From positions 1 through 64,000 of the forward strand of contig CAYLSV010000009.1 in assembly GCA_964386435.1 (NCBI GenBank): a stretch of DNA of 64,000 bases, given 5' to 3'. The notes below the pieces were generated by a model. The model worked only from the letters and a program-made list of their open reading frames with translations. It ran no database searches and was not told the DNA's origin. This DNA is from CAYLSV01 sp964386435 (GTDB lineage Bacteria > Planctomycetota > Phycisphaerae > Tepidisphaerales > Tepidisphaeraceae). Shown in pieces: positions 44,201-52,766 of this stretch (the first letter of the stretch is position 1; each line of letters opens with the position of its first letter). The position numbers and the translations under genes are program-made.

Positions 44201-44311
44201 GTCGCCAAAACCCCCACCGCCGCGTGGCGGCGGGGCTACGCCTGCGGTCGGAGCGGCTAGAAGTTCGTGCGTAGCCCCGCCGCTACGAGGCGGTGGGGGT
44301 GTCGAGCGACG
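44201..44311. repeat. Family A inverted repeat, 111 bp
   Basis: Same central loop as 43367-43493 but the inner stem is CCGCCGC/GCGGCGG in the left arm, against CCGCCTC/GAGGCGG there. It begins 68 bp upstream of the preceding gene start and ends 5 bp before the proA stop at 44316. The two copies flank the gene 43465-44133 in the same orientation. Confidence 0.88.
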
Positions 44312-44315
44312 CCCG

Positions 44316-45551
44316 CTACTCGCGGACATGGCCGTTGCCGGTGACGATCCATTTGCTGGTGCACAGGTCGGCGGCGCCCATTGGGCCGCGGGCGTGGAGT
44401 TTGTCGGTGCTGATGCCGATTTCGGCGCCGAGGCCGTATTGGCCGCCATCGGCGAAGCGGGGGCTGGCGTTGAGCATCACGCTGGCCGCGTCGACGCCGG
44501 CGAGGAAGGCGTCGGCGGCGGCCATGTTCTGCGTGACGATCGCGTCGGTGTGGCGGCTGCCGTGGCGGTTGATGTGGGCGATGGCCGCCTCGACGTCCGG
44601 CACCACGGCGACGGCAAGGTCCAGCGACAGATACTCCCGGCCCCAATCCTCCTCCGTCGCGGCGATGGCGTTCGGGTGAAGCTGCCGGGCCGCGGCGTCG
44701 GCGTGCAGCGTGACGCCGGCTTCGGCGAGTTTCTCCAGCAGTTCGGTCGCATGCGGGTAGTCGGCGTGCAGCAGCAGCGTTTCGATCGCGTTGCACACGC
44801 CCGGCCGGCTGGTTTTGGCGTTGAGGGCGATGTCGGTTGCCATCTGCGAATCGGCCGAGGCGTCGATGAACAGGTGGCAGTTGCCGTCGAAGTGTTTGAG
44901 GACCGGCATCGTTGCGGCGTCGACCGTAGCGCGGATTAAAGACGCCCCGCCGCGCGGGATGGCCAAATCGATGAACTCGCCCAGCCCCAGAAACTGCGGG
45001 ACCAGCGCCCGGTCGGTGTTGCGGACTAGGGCGGCCGAGGCCCGCGGCAGGCCGGCCTTCTTACAGGCGGCTTCGACGCAATCGGCGATGGCGGCGTTGC
45101 TGTGGCGGGCCTCTTTGCCGCCGCGGAGGATCACGGCGTTGCCGCTGCGCAGGCACAGGGCCGCGGCGTCGGCGGTGACGTTGGGGCGGCTCTCGTAGAT
45201 GAAGAACACCACGCCGATCGGCACCGCCCGCTTCTCCAGCCGCCACCCGCCGGGCCGCACCTCGCCGTGCAGCGTGCGGCCGACGGGGTCGCTTTGCCGC
45301 GCGATCGCCCGCGCGCCATCGGCGATCTGGGCGATTCGCTTCGCGTCCAGCCGCAAGCGGTCCACCATCGCCGCCGGCAAGTCGGCCGCCGCCGCCAGGT
45401 CGTGGCCGTTCGCCTCGACGATGACATTGGTGCGAGCCACCAGTTCGTCGGCGAGCAACTCGATCGCCGCGGTCCGCTGCGCCCCGCCGCACCGGGCGAG
45501 CACGTCGGCGGCGGCACGGGCGTCTTGTGCAATGGCGCGGGCGTCGGTCAT
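44316..45551 (-). CDS. proA: Gamma-glutamyl phosphate reductase
   Basis: A 411-residue aldehyde dehydrogenase-fold enzyme that reduces gamma-glutamyl phosphate with NADPH to glutamate-5-semialdehyde, the second step of proline synthesis. The catalytic Cys is in KTSRPGVCNAIETLL. Other conserved stretches are IGVVFFIYESRPNVT, LIPRGG-type AIPRGGASLI and the C-terminal GPMGAADLCTSKWIV. The length is typical. No proB or proC is nearby. Codon use matches its neighbours. Confidence 0.95.
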   Translation of the reverse strand: MTDARAIAQDARAAADVLARCGGAQRTAAIELLADELVARTNVIVEANGHDLAAAADLPAAMVDRLRLDAKRIAQIADGARAIARQSDPVGRTLHGEVRPGGWRLEKRAVPIGVVFFIYESRPNVTADAAALCLRSGNAVILRGGKEARHSNAAIADCVEAACKKAGLPRASAALVRNTDRALVPQFLGLGEFIDLAIPRGGASLIRATVDAATMPVLKHFDGNCHLFIDASADSQMATDIALNAKTSRPGVCNAIETLLLHADYPHATELLEKLAEAGVTLHADAAARQLHPNAIAATEEDWGREYLSLDLAVAVVPDVEAAIAHINRHGSRHTDAIVTQNMAAADAFLAGVDAASVMLNASPRFADGGQYGLGAEIGISTDKLHARGPMGAADLCTSKWIVTGNGHVRE

Positions 45552-45663
45552 GCGCCGGACGGTATGGGCGGGCGGGAGTCACTTTCGCGGGATGTTCGCA
45601 GCAAGTTCCGCGACCCGCTCTTCGGGACCTGTAGCCTCAAAGCCTCCGCCAAAGAAGCCCCGT

Positions 45664-46173
45664 CTATCGGTAGTTCGTGAACTGCAGCGGGACGTCGGGG
45701 CCGTCCTCCTTGAGGGCCTTCATGACGGCTTGGAGGTCGTCGCGTTTGGCGCTTTTGACGCGGATCGATTCGCCGTCGATCTGGGCGTTGACCTTCAGCT
45801 TCTGCTCGGCGGCGACTTCCTTGATCTTCTTGGTGATCTGCTTGGCCGTGTCCTTGTCGAGGCCGCTGCGGAGCTTGACGAGCTGCCGGACGGTGTTGTG
45901 GGTGGCCTGCTCCATCTTCTGCGGGTCCATCGCGGACGGCTCGATGTTCCGTTTGATGAATTTCTCAACCACCACCTTGCGGACAGCCTCGAGCTGCACG
46001 TCGTTCTCGGCGGTGAGGGTGAGGGTTTCGTCCTTGCGGTTGAAGTCGACGGCGGCGGTGGTGCCGCGGAAGTCGTAGCGGGTGCCGATCTCCTTCTGGG
46101 CCTGATTGATGGCGTTGTCGACTTCCTGGAGGTCGATCTCGCTGACGACGTCGAAGCTGCTGTCCTTGGCCAT
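45664..46173 (-). CDS. yajQ: YajQ-family nucleotide-binding protein
   Basis: 169 residues. The start, MAKDSSFDVVSEIDLQEVDNAI, with GTRYDFRGT, KAAK-like AKRDDLQAVMK and the end PLQFTNYR, is the YajQ signature. Family members bind nucleic acid or nucleotides, and in Xanthomonas the homologue binds cyclic di-GMP. The role here is unknown. It lies 9 bp downstream of the YihY gene (ends 46183) and is probably co-transcribed with it. Confidence 0.93.
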   Translation of the reverse strand: MAKDSSFDVVSEIDLQEVDNAINQAQKEIGTRYDFRGTTAAVDFNRKDETLTLTAENDVQLEAVRKVVVEKFIKRNIEPSAMDPQKMEQATHNTVRQLVKLRSGLDKDTAKQITKKIKEVAAEQKLKVNAQIDGESIRVKSAKRDDLQAVMKALKEDGPDVPLQFTNYR

Positions 46174-46182
46174 GCCGTGAGA

Positions 46183-47109
46183 TTAGGCCGGGTTGCCCTT
46201 TTCGCCACCGACTTCCGGGGCCGTGGGCTCGAACTCGGCGTGCTCGTCCGGCTCGATCCGGCGGCCTTGACCGCGCACAATCGCCTGGGTCAGCTCGGCA
46301 CCGAAGAACAGGATGACCGTCGAGTAGTAAACCCAGATCAAGAGCGCGATCAGCGACCCGGCCGCCCCGTAGGCGCTGCCGGCGCCGCCTTGGGCGAGGT
46401 AGATGCCGATGGCGAACTTGCCGATGAGGAACAGCACCGCCGTCACGGCCGAGCCGACGAGGACGTCCTTCCAGCCGATGCGGACATCCGGCAGGAACTT
46501 GAACATCAACACGAACAACACGAAAAAGACGATCAGCGAGACGACGGCGTTGACGATCTGCCAGATGACGCCCGCCGCCTCCTCGACCGGGGCGGCCCCG
46601 GTGGCGTTGGTGACCTGGTTTCCCGCCGCCGAGAGGAAGCTGGTGGCGACGACCGACAGCAGCAGCAGGAACAGGATGACGAAGATCATCCCGACCGACA
46701 GGAACCGCTTGCGCAGCCACCCCCAGACGCCGCTGCCGGGGGCGGCCTGGACGTCCCACATGTGGTTGAGCGCCGCTTGAAGCTGGGCGAAAACGCCGCT
46801 GGCGGAGAACAGCAGCGTGGCGAAGCCGATGAGGCCGGTGAGGCTGGTGAGCGTCGGCGTGTCCTCGTTGTTGGCGATCATCTCCACCGCCCCGCCGGCC
46901 GTGCCGCCGACGAAGTTGTTGATGGCAGCGATGAGCTGGTCCTCCGCCCCCTCGCCGAGCGTGCCGACGAGGGTGATGAACAAGAGCAGCAGCGGCGCGA
47001 GCGACAGGGCCGAGTAAAACGCCACGGCGGCGGCGAAGGTCATCGCCCGGTCGTCGGAGAAATCGGAGACGGTTTTCTTCAGGATGGACCAGATGTTCGA
47101 GACGCTCAT
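46183..47109 (-). CDS. YihY/BrkB-family inner membrane protein
   Basis: 308 residues with about six membrane helices. The family hallmark AFYSALSLAPLLLLF is at about 30-45, and GSVTAVLF-type GSAVTAVLFLIGKF and YGAAGSLIALLIWVYY near 230-260. The C-terminus is cytosolic and charged. The family was once called ribonuclease BN in error; its function is unsettled. It is separated from the hydrolase gene by 3 bp and from yajQ by 9 bp, so the three may form one operon. Confidence 0.92.
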   Translation of the reverse strand: MSVSNIWSILKKTVSDFSDDRAMTFAAAVAFYSALSLAPLLLLFITLVGTLGEGAEDQLIAAINNFVGGTAGGAVEMIANNEDTPTLTSLTGLIGFATLLFSASGVFAQLQAALNHMWDVQAAPGSGVWGWLRKRFLSVGMIFVILFLLLLSVVATSFLSAAGNQVTNATGAAPVEEAAGVIWQIVNAVVSLIVFFVLFVLMFKFLPDVRIGWKDVLVGSAVTAVLFLIGKFAIGIYLAQGGAGSAYGAAGSLIALLIWVYYSTVILFFGAELTQAIVRGQGRRIEPDEHAEFEPTAPEVGGEKGNPA

Positions 47110-47112
47110 CGT

Positions 47113-48025
47113 TCAGAACCTAGCAAAGGCCGGGCCGAACTCGGATGCAGACGTGGGCCGCTGGTTGAGGAACTTGTTGACCTGGGCCGGGTGGGTCAGG
47201 TTGACCAAATGCTTGCCGCCCTCGACCAGGTCGGTGACACCGGGCTGGTCGGGCGGGATGACCTTATCGGCCGTGCCGTGGAGGTGGCGGATGGGGCACG
47301 GCACCTCGGCGTCGTGGGCCCCCTGCCACGTCGCGATGGCCCGGCCGCCCCACCGGAGCAAATCGATGTCGACGCATTTGGCCACATCGCGGATCAGCGT
47401 CGCCGACTCGCCGCGCAGCGATTGGTTCCACGCGAAGATCGGCCCGACCACGGTGCCCAGCGCCCACCGCGTCAGGAACTTGGGCACAACCGGCAGCAAC
47501 CGGGCGGCGACGCGGAATGGCTTGGTCACGGCGTCGGGCGAGCGGCAGCCGCCGATGAGGACGACCTCTCGGGGCGGCGGCGACAGGTGCCGGGCGGCCT
47601 CGGCGGCGACCATGCCGCCGAAGCTGATGCCGCCGATGGCGTAGTCGTCGGCGAGCCAAACCGTCTCCTCGACGTGACGGGCGAAGCGGACCGCGTAGTC
47701 GTCCAGCGATTCCAGCGGCAGCGGCGGCAGCCAGGTGGGGACGACGACGTCGCCGGATTGACCAACCGGACCTCCGGCGCGTGGCGGCGGGNNNNNNNNN
47801 NCCTGAAGCGGGTGCGTCTCGGACTGCGGGCTCAGCCTCGCCGCCACGCGGCGGAGGTCCGGCCGGGTCGGATTGCACCTGCGGCACGTACAGCAGCCGG
47901 TTCGCGCCGAGCCCGGGGATCAGCACCAGCCGGGCCGGCACCCGCTGCTCCTCGCGGCGCGACGGCACGCTCGGCCAGCGCTTGGCGATGGTCGTCGGCG
48001 GCTCGCCGGGGTTGGGGCCGGTCAC
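47113..48025 (-). CDS. Alpha/beta hydrolase interrupted by a palindrome and gap
   Basis: The N-terminal piece reads VPARLVLIPGLGANRLLYVPQ; the remaining part has VVVPTWLPPLPLESLDDYA, the nucleophile elbow IGGISFGGMVA with Ser, and the late HLHGTADKVIP with Asp. These are two halves of one hydrolase. Between them (47766-47862) lies a family A-like palindrome and a 10-N gap (47792-47801). Family sequences I know run directly from the PQ segment into the VPDW segment, so the palindrome looks like an insertion. It is open in one frame on each side, so the gene may still be translated with an extra loop or be broken; the gap prevents a decision. The start is GTG 48025 or GTG 47941. Confidence 0.7.
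47766..47862. repeat. Family A-like palindrome inside coding sequence
   Basis: Arms CCGGACCTCCG and CGGAGGTCCGG, with inner GCGTGGCGGCGGG / CCGCCACGCGG. A 10-N gap lies in it. It interrupts the alpha/beta hydrolase gene. Confidence 0.8.
47792..47801. other. Assembly gap (10 N)
   Basis: A short run of N inside the palindrome that interrupts the hydrolase gene. Confidence 0.95.
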
Positions 48026-48063
48026 GGGTTGTGGGTTGGCGTCGATGCGGTCATCATTCGCCG

Positions 48064-49095
48064 GTGGCCGCCCCGAACGCAACTCCTGCCGAAGTCGAGC
48101 CCGTCGATGCCGACCCCACGGATGCCGAAGTCGAGACTAATGAGGCCGACGCCGGGGCGGCGGGAGATGCTGCGGCCGGCGACGATTTCCAGGCCGCCCC
48201 GCAAGACCCCGGCGAGATCGTTGACCGGCTGCGGCTGATGTGGGGCGACTTCCTCGAGCTCGTCCCGACGCTCATCATCGCCATCGCCGCCCTGCTGCTG
48301 TTCGCCGCGGCGGCGAAGCTGGCGTCGGTGTTCATCCGCCGGCTCGGCAAGCGGGTGCGGGTGCGGCGGTCGCTGATCGACCTCTTCGCCCAGCTGGCCT
48401 ACATCGGCATCTGGGTCATCGGCCTGCTGGTCGCCGCGACGATCATCTTCCCGACCGTCACCCCCGGCCGACTCATCACCGGTTTGGGCATCGGCGGGAT
48501 CGCGCTGGGGTTCGCCTTCAAGGACATTATCGAGAACTTCATCGCCGGGGTCTTGATCCTCTGGCGGTTCCCCGTGGAGATCGGCGACTTCATCGACTGC
48601 GACGGCATCACCGGGCGGGTCGAGGAGATTACCGTCCGCAGCACCCTGCTCCGCCAGGTCGACGGCGACCTCGTCATCGTCCCCAACAGCAAATTGTTTC
48701 TCAACCCGACGAACAATCTGACGAACCTTCCCGACAAACGCATCACCGTCATCGCCGGCGTCAGCTACGACACTGATCTGGAGGAGGCCCGCAAGGTGCT
48801 GCGAGAGGCGGTGAAGAGCTGCGACACGGTGCGGAAGAAGCCCAACCGGCCGATCGAGATTTTCGCCCAGGAGTTCGCCGACAGCAGCGTGAACTTCGAG
48901 GTGACGTGGTGGACCGGCAGCACGCCGCTGGAGACCCGCCGCAGCCGCGACGAGGTGGTCCGCGAGATCCACAAACAACTCGGCGAGGCCGGCATCGAGA
49001 TCCCGTTCCCGTACCGCACCCTCACCTTCAAGGAGCCGCTGCCGGTGGTGGGGGTGGGGGCGGGGGCGGAAGGGACTGAGGGACAAAGGGACTGA
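48064..49095 (+). CDS. MscS-family mechanosensitive channel
   Basis: 343 residues from GTG 48064; the much longer open frame upstream is not coding. An acidic N-terminal stretch (about 1-55) is followed by membrane helices (about 65-90, 110-130) and the pore-lining helix ITGLGIGGIALGFAFKDIIENFIAG, the MscS hallmark with Gly/Ala spacing. The cytosolic beta domain has VPNSKLF and GVSYDTDLEEA. It opens under membrane tension to release solutes on hypo-osmotic shock. It is divergent to the hydrolase gene by 38 bp. The C-terminal residues after VVGVG are Gly/Glu-rich and are partly encoded by the family F repeat. Confidence 0.93.
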   Translation: MAAPNATPAEVEPVDADPTDAEVETNEADAGAAGDAAAGDDFQAAPQDPGEIVDRLRLMWGDFLELVPTLIIAIAALLLFAAAAKLASVFIRRLGKRVRVRRSLIDLFAQLAYIGIWVIGLLVAATIIFPTVTPGRLITGLGIGGIALGFAFKDIIENFIAGVLILWRFPVEIGDFIDCDGITGRVEEITVRSTLLRQVDGDLVIVPNSKLFLNPTNNLTNLPDKRITVIAGVSYDTDLEEARKVLREAVKSCDTVRKKPNRPIEIFAQEFADSSVNFEVTWWTGSTPLETRRSRDEVVREIHKQLGEAGIEIPFPYRTLTFKEPLPVVGVGAGAEGTEGQRD

Positions 49096-49170
49096 GGGAC
49101 TAAGGTGGAACTCAAGACTCGGCCACTTGGTCTTTTTGTCCCTCTGTCCCTCTGTCCCTTAGTCCCTTCC
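49068..49170. repeat. Family F inverted repeat of GGGAC units
   Basis: The left arm has GGAAGGGACTGAGGGAC repeated with variation, and the right arm its inverse (GTCCCTCTGTCCCTCTGTCC ... CCCTTCC). It overlaps the stop of the MscS-family gene at 49095. Short direct repeats within each arm suggest slippage. Confidence 0.8.
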
Positions 49171-49177
49171 GCTAACA

Positions 49178-49193
49178 GTTCGGAATTCCGAAC
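49178..49193. promoter_or_regulatory. Perfect 16-bp palindrome, copy 1
   Basis: GTTCGGAATTCCGAAC, perfectly self-complementary, 51 bp upstream of the ATG at 49245. An identical copy is at 50580-50595. It may be an operator for a dimeric regulator or a repeat-related site. Confidence 0.55.
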
Positions 49194-49244
49194 CCCGCGA
49201 TTCCCCCGTTCCCGGCGGCCGCCCAGCCGGCTATCTTCCGGGCC

Positions 49245-49634
49245 ATGGAAACCCAAGCCGCCGCCGATCGGTTCATGAAGACGTTGCAGCAGGCCGAGGC
49301 CGACGGCGACGTGCAGCCGCTGGTCGAGTTGTTCGCCGAAGGCAGCAAGCTGCACGCCCTAACCGAGCGCCGCGAGCACGGCGGGCCCAGCGGGGCCGAG
49401 CAGTTCTGGAGCGAGTACCTCGGCCAGTTCAGCGAGGTCAAAAGCGAGTTCGGCCACGTCGCCACCGAGGGCAATCTGGCCAACTGCGAGTGGGTCAGCC
49501 GCGGCAAGCTCGACGGCGGCCGCGACATCGAGTACAGCGGCGTGAGCCTGCTGGAGTTCGACGAGAACGGCAAGCTCAGCCGCTTCCGCACCTACTACGA
49601 CTCGGCGGCGTTCCTTGACGTCAAGAGCGACTGA
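49245..49634 (+). CDS. SnoaL/NTF2-like protein
   Basis: A 129-residue alpha+beta barrel protein. The opening AADRFMKTLQQAEADGDVQPLVELFAEG and the end GVSLLEFDENGKLSRFRTYYDSA are typical of the SnoaL-like 'nuclear transport factor 2' family, in which members are isomerases, hydratases or binding proteins. No specific active-site set is recognisable. It is 25 bp upstream of the dehydrogenase gene and likely co-transcribed. Confidence 0.85.
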   Translation: METQAAADRFMKTLQQAEADGDVQPLVELFAEGSKLHALTERREHGGPSGAEQFWSEYLGQFSEVKSEFGHVATEGNLANCEWVSRGKLDGGRDIEYSGVSLLEFDENGKLSRFRTYYDSAAFLDVKSD

Positions 49635-49659
49635 AGGCAACGCTTCCCCGGAACCCGCC

Positions 49660-50565
49660 ATGAAGATCAGCATCGTCGGCATCGGCAAGGTCGGCGGGGC
49701 GATGGCGTTCGCCACCGTCATGAAGGGCATTGCCTCCGAAGTCGTTCTCGTCGGCCGAGACGTTGAGAAGGTTCGCGGCGACGCTTACGACTTGCTCCAC
49801 GCCTCGGCGTTCATCCGGCCGATGAAGGTCATCGCCGGCACCGCCGAGGACACGGCCGGCAGCGACATCATCTTCATCTGCGCTGCCGTCCCGACGCCCG
49901 GCGTCACCGACCGGCTGCAAATGGCCCAGCCCAACGCCGAACTGCTCAAGCAGCTCATCCCGCCGCTGGCCAAGGCGTCGCCGAGGGGCGTGTTCGTCGT
50001 GCTGACCAACCCGGTTGACGTCGCGACGTACCTGACGATGAAGATCGGCGACCTGCCGCCGAGCCAGGTGCTGGGCACCGGCACGCTAATCGACACCGGC
50101 CGGTTCCGCGCCCTCTTGAGCCAGGCGACGGGCATCAACGCGCTGGACCTCCGCGCCTACATCCTCGGCGAGCACGGCGAGAGCCAGTTCCCCGCCCTCT
50201 CCGTCGCCAGTGCCGGCGGCGTCAAATTCAAGCAGGGCAACCAGACGGTCCTGAAGCTCTTCGAGCAAGCCCGCCGCGGCGGCTGGCAGGTGCTCAACCA
50301 CAAGGGCTACACCAACTACGCCGTCGCCTCGTCGGGCCTCTTGATCGCCGAGGCGATCGACGACGACTCCAAGGCGGTGATGCCGGTGAGCACCTACGTC
50401 GACGGCTTCCGTGATTTGCCCGACGTCTGCCTCAGCCTCCCCTGCGTAGTCGGCCGCCGCGGCGTGGAGCAGGTGCTGCCCATCGACCTCGACGATCAGG
50501 AAACCCTCCAGCTCCGCCAATCGGCCGCCATTCTGCGGGAAACGCTGGACTTGCTGAAGTTCTGA
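49660..50565 (+). CDS. L-lactate/malate dehydrogenase family protein
   Basis: 301 residues. Rossmann GIGKVGGAMA (about 7-16), catalytic Asp/Arg in DTGRFRALL and catalytic His in GEHGESQFP match the LDH/MDH family. The substrate-specificity loop reads VPTPGVTDRLQM: the residue at position 102 (Gln in LDH, Arg in MDH) is Pro here, and the loop Arg is shifted by one. I therefore cannot decide between lactate and malate. It is the downstream gene of a two-gene unit bracketed by two 16-bp palindromes. Confidence 0.88.
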   Translation: MKISIVGIGKVGGAMAFATVMKGIASEVVLVGRDVEKVRGDAYDLLHASAFIRPMKVIAGTAEDTAGSDIIFICAAVPTPGVTDRLQMAQPNAELLKQLIPPLAKASPRGVFVVLTNPVDVATYLTMKIGDLPPSQVLGTGTLIDTGRFRALLSQATGINALDLRAYILGEHGESQFPALSVASAGGVKFKQGNQTVLKLFEQARRGGWQVLNHKGYTNYAVASSGLLIAEAIDDDSKAVMPVSTYVDGFRDLPDVCLSLPCVVGRRGVEQVLPIDLDDQETLQLRQSAAILRETLDLLKF

Positions 50566-50579
50566 GGGCGAGTGACGCA

Positions 50580-50595
50580 GTTCGGAATTCCGAAC
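50580..50595. promoter_or_regulatory. Perfect 16-bp palindrome, copy 2
   Basis: Identical to 49178-49193 (GTTCGGAATTCCGAAC), 14 bp after the dehydrogenase stop. The two copies bracket the SnoaL-like and dehydrogenase genes and both follow CA. Confidence 0.55.
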
Positions 50596-50627
50596 TTCTA
50601 AGGCCCGGCGATTGCTAATCAATCGGC

Positions 50628-50738
50628 ATGCTGCTGATCTTCTCCAACCGCCTGGGTTGCCTCGGGTCGCTGCTGATCACGCTGATTGGAAGCGCGATCT
50701 TGCTGCTGATCATGGCGTTGTTGAACGGCTGGCTGTAG
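50628..50738 (+). CDS. 36-residue membrane peptide
   Basis: An ORF from ATG 50628 to TAG: MLLIFSNRLGCLGSLL and then a hydrophobic helix ending LLNGWL. The segment FSNRLGCLGS is reminiscent of a small-peptide family that I have seen in many bacterial genomes, but I cannot name it. No strong ribosome-binding site is seen, and its last 29 bases overlap the convergent gene ending at 50710. Confidence 0.45.
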   Translation: MLLIFSNRLGCLGSLLITLIGSAILLLIMALLNGWL

Positions 50739-51736
50739 ACGCCAAATCGGCCAGCTCCGCGGGGGTGAGGCTGCGGAAGCGGCCGCCGGAGCTGACCGCC
50801 AGTTGCTCGGCGACGCCGTCGAGGGAATCGCCGCCGATGGCGACGACGTCGATCGGGGCGTCCACGTGCCGCAGGGCGTCGGCGGCGAAGGTGGCGGGCA
50901 GCTGCCAAGCTTTGCCGGTCAGCAGGACCAGGCGGGCATCGGGGTCGCCCTCGGCGTCGTCGGCGGCTCGGGTGAGGGCGGCGAGGAGGTCGGTGCTGCC
51001 GCCGTCGGCGGTGTTGAACTGCTCGTCGAGCAGCCGCAGCGTTGCCTGCGTCGGGTGGCTCGGGCCGACGGGGAAAACGACCGACGGGCCGTCGGCGGTG
51101 GCGAAGACGACCTGCAGCCGCTTGTCCTCATCGGCCGCGGCCATGATCGCGCGGCGGATGTGGCGGAGGTGATCGGCCGTCGATTGGCCGCGGTCGACGA
51201 CGTAGATCGTCGTTTCGGCCGCCACGGGATCGCCGAGGAACGTCGCCGGCGGGATCGGCTCGCTGCCGGTCGACCACAGCAGGGCGGACACGGTAATCTC
51301 GTTGTAGGCGGTNNNNNNNNNNNNNNNNNNNNNNNNNNNNNAGCATCAGCCCCATCAAAATCGCCGGCACCGCGACGCCCGCCCCGATTACCGCCCACAC
51401 CCACGGCGGCATGCCGCGCTTGACCTCCACCACCGGCGCGGTTTCCGCGGCCGCGGGTCGGGGAGATTGTCGCAGCCGCCCGGCGTGCAGTCCGCTACTC
51501 GTCACCGCTTCGCCAAGGGCTTCGAGGCCGGTGCCGCTGCCGGCGGGGCGGTGCAGCACCTTGCCGCCCATCGGCCGCGGCTGCGGCCGAGGCGTGGCCG
51601 CCGCGTCGGCGTTGCCGGCAAGGCGTTTGGGCACCGTCTGGATCGTGCCGCAGTGCCGACACCGGCACACCCCGCCGGCGAACCCGTCGTCGATCCGCAG
51701 CGTCTCCTGGCACTGGTTGCACGTGAGCTCGATCAC
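50710..51736 (-). CDS. Zinc-ribbon, single-TM, VWA-like protein with gap
   Basis: The N-terminal part from GTG 51736 has a zinc ribbon (IELTCNQCQETLRIDDG, then CRCRHCGTIQ), a variable linker and a membrane helix (about 119-135). A 29-N gap (51313-51341) follows. The C-terminal part, about 190 residues, has TIYVVDRGQST at its start, which resembles the MIDAS opening of von Willebrand A domains (DxSxS) in altered form (DRGQS), with a later RLVLLTG strand. Ribbon and VWA would be on opposite sides of the membrane. It lies 8 bp downstream of the SppA gene on the same strand. The ribbon signature is a recurrent one in Phycisphaerae. Confidence 0.65.
51313..51341. other. Assembly gap (29 N)
   Basis: A run of N between the membrane helix and VWA-like part of the zinc-ribbon gene; the true join is unknown. 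Confidence 0.95.
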
Positions 51737-51744
51737 AGGACACC

Positions 51745-52704
51745 TTACGGGTTCAAGCCGGGACGCCACAGATAATGGAACCCCGCCGGCAGCGGCTGCA
51801 GGGCGGCGGGGAGGTTCGACTCCGTGCGCGGCGTCACGTCGTGGCCGGCGGCGTAGATGCTGCCGCGGTAGCCGAACGGGCGGGTGTAGATCACGGCCCG
51901 CGGATCGTCGCTGTCGGCGAGGACGGCCGCACGATCGATCGCGTCTTCCAGCATGCCGAGCCCGTCCACGAGGTTCAGGCCGTGCGCCTGCTCGCCGCTG
52001 AAGACCCGGCCGTCGGTCGCTTTGGCGAACTCGTCGCTCGGCACGTCACGGCGTTCTTTCACGAGGGCAGCGAAGCGCTCGAAGTAGGTGTCGACCAAAC
52101 CCTGCAGCACCTCGATTTCCCCCTCGTCCAACGGATCCAGCGGCGAGGCGAGGTCCTTCAGCGGGCCGCTGGTCAGGGTGCGGGTTTTGAGGCCGACCAT
52201 GTTCAGGGTGCCGCTGGCGTCGAAGGTTTGGATCAGCACGCCGATGCTGCCGAGGACGCTGGTCGGTTGGGCGAGGATCTCATCTGCCCCGAGGGCGACG
52301 TAGTAGCCGCCGCTGGCGCCGACCTCCTGGATGCTGGCGACGACGGGCTTGCCGGTTGCTTGGCGGAATCGGCGGACCAGCTCGTACATCGTGTCGCTCG
52401 CCGTGACCGTGCCGCCGGGGCTGCTGATCCGCAGGACCACGGCCACCACCCGCCGATCCGTCGCCGCCCGGTCAAGGCGTTCCTGCAGCAGCGACACGTC
52501 ATTCTCGGCCCCGCCCAGCACGCCGCCGCCGGTCCGGGCGTTGACGATGAGGCCCTCGATCGGAATGACGGCGATCTTGTCCCGCGAGCCGTCCCGCACC
52601 CGGTGCTCCTCGAGCCCCGCCGGGTCACTGATCGGCGTCACGAGCAACGACGGCAACGAACAGCCGGCAACACACAACAGCAGCAGGGCGGTGAGGCGGA
52701 TCAC
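51745..52704 (-). CDS. sppA: Signal peptide peptidase SppA-like S49 protease (lipoprotein)
   Basis: 319 residues from GTG 52704; this start gives a short lipoprotein signal with the lipobox CVAGC. The S49 core is present: IAVIPIEGLI, RISSPGGTVTASD, the nucleophile Ser in GASGGYYVALGADEI and the general base Lys in SGPLKDLASPLDP. It is a single-domain form, like the Bacillus enzyme, which degrades cleaved signal peptides. Lipid anchoring instead of a membrane helix is uncommon. It lies just upstream of the zinc-ribbon/VWA gene. Confidence 0.9.
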   Translation of the reverse strand: MIRLTALLLLCVAGCSLPSLLVTPISDPAGLEEHRVRDGSRDKIAVIPIEGLIVNARTGGGVLGGAENDVSLLQERLDRAATDRRVVAVVLRISSPGGTVTASDTMYELVRRFRQATGKPVVASIQEVGASGGYYVALGADEILAQPTSVLGSIGVLIQTFDASGTLNMVGLKTRTLTSGPLKDLASPLDPLDEGEIEVLQGLVDTYFERFAALVKERRDVPSDEFAKATDGRVFSGEQAHGLNLVDGLGMLEDAIDRAAVLADSDDPRAVIYTRPFGYRGSIYAAGHDVTPRTESNLPAALQPLPAGFHYLWRPGLNP

Positions 52705-52766
52705 GGCCCCAGCATCGCCGATGACCCGGCGGCTCCGCAAGGGGCGGGGACTGATAATGTGTCGCC

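Noticed and set aside
45199..48063. An open frame of nearly 1300 codons on the plus strand running into the MscS gene.
   Set aside because: Only the end from GTG 48064 encodes a recognisable protein; upstream it is antisense to proA, yajQ, the YihY gene and the hydrolase, with an N gap inside.
49660..50565. Assignment as malate dehydrogenase (mdh) or lactate dehydrogenase (ldh).
   Set aside because: The specificity position has Pro instead of Gln or Arg and the loop Arg is shifted, so a specific symbol is not justified.
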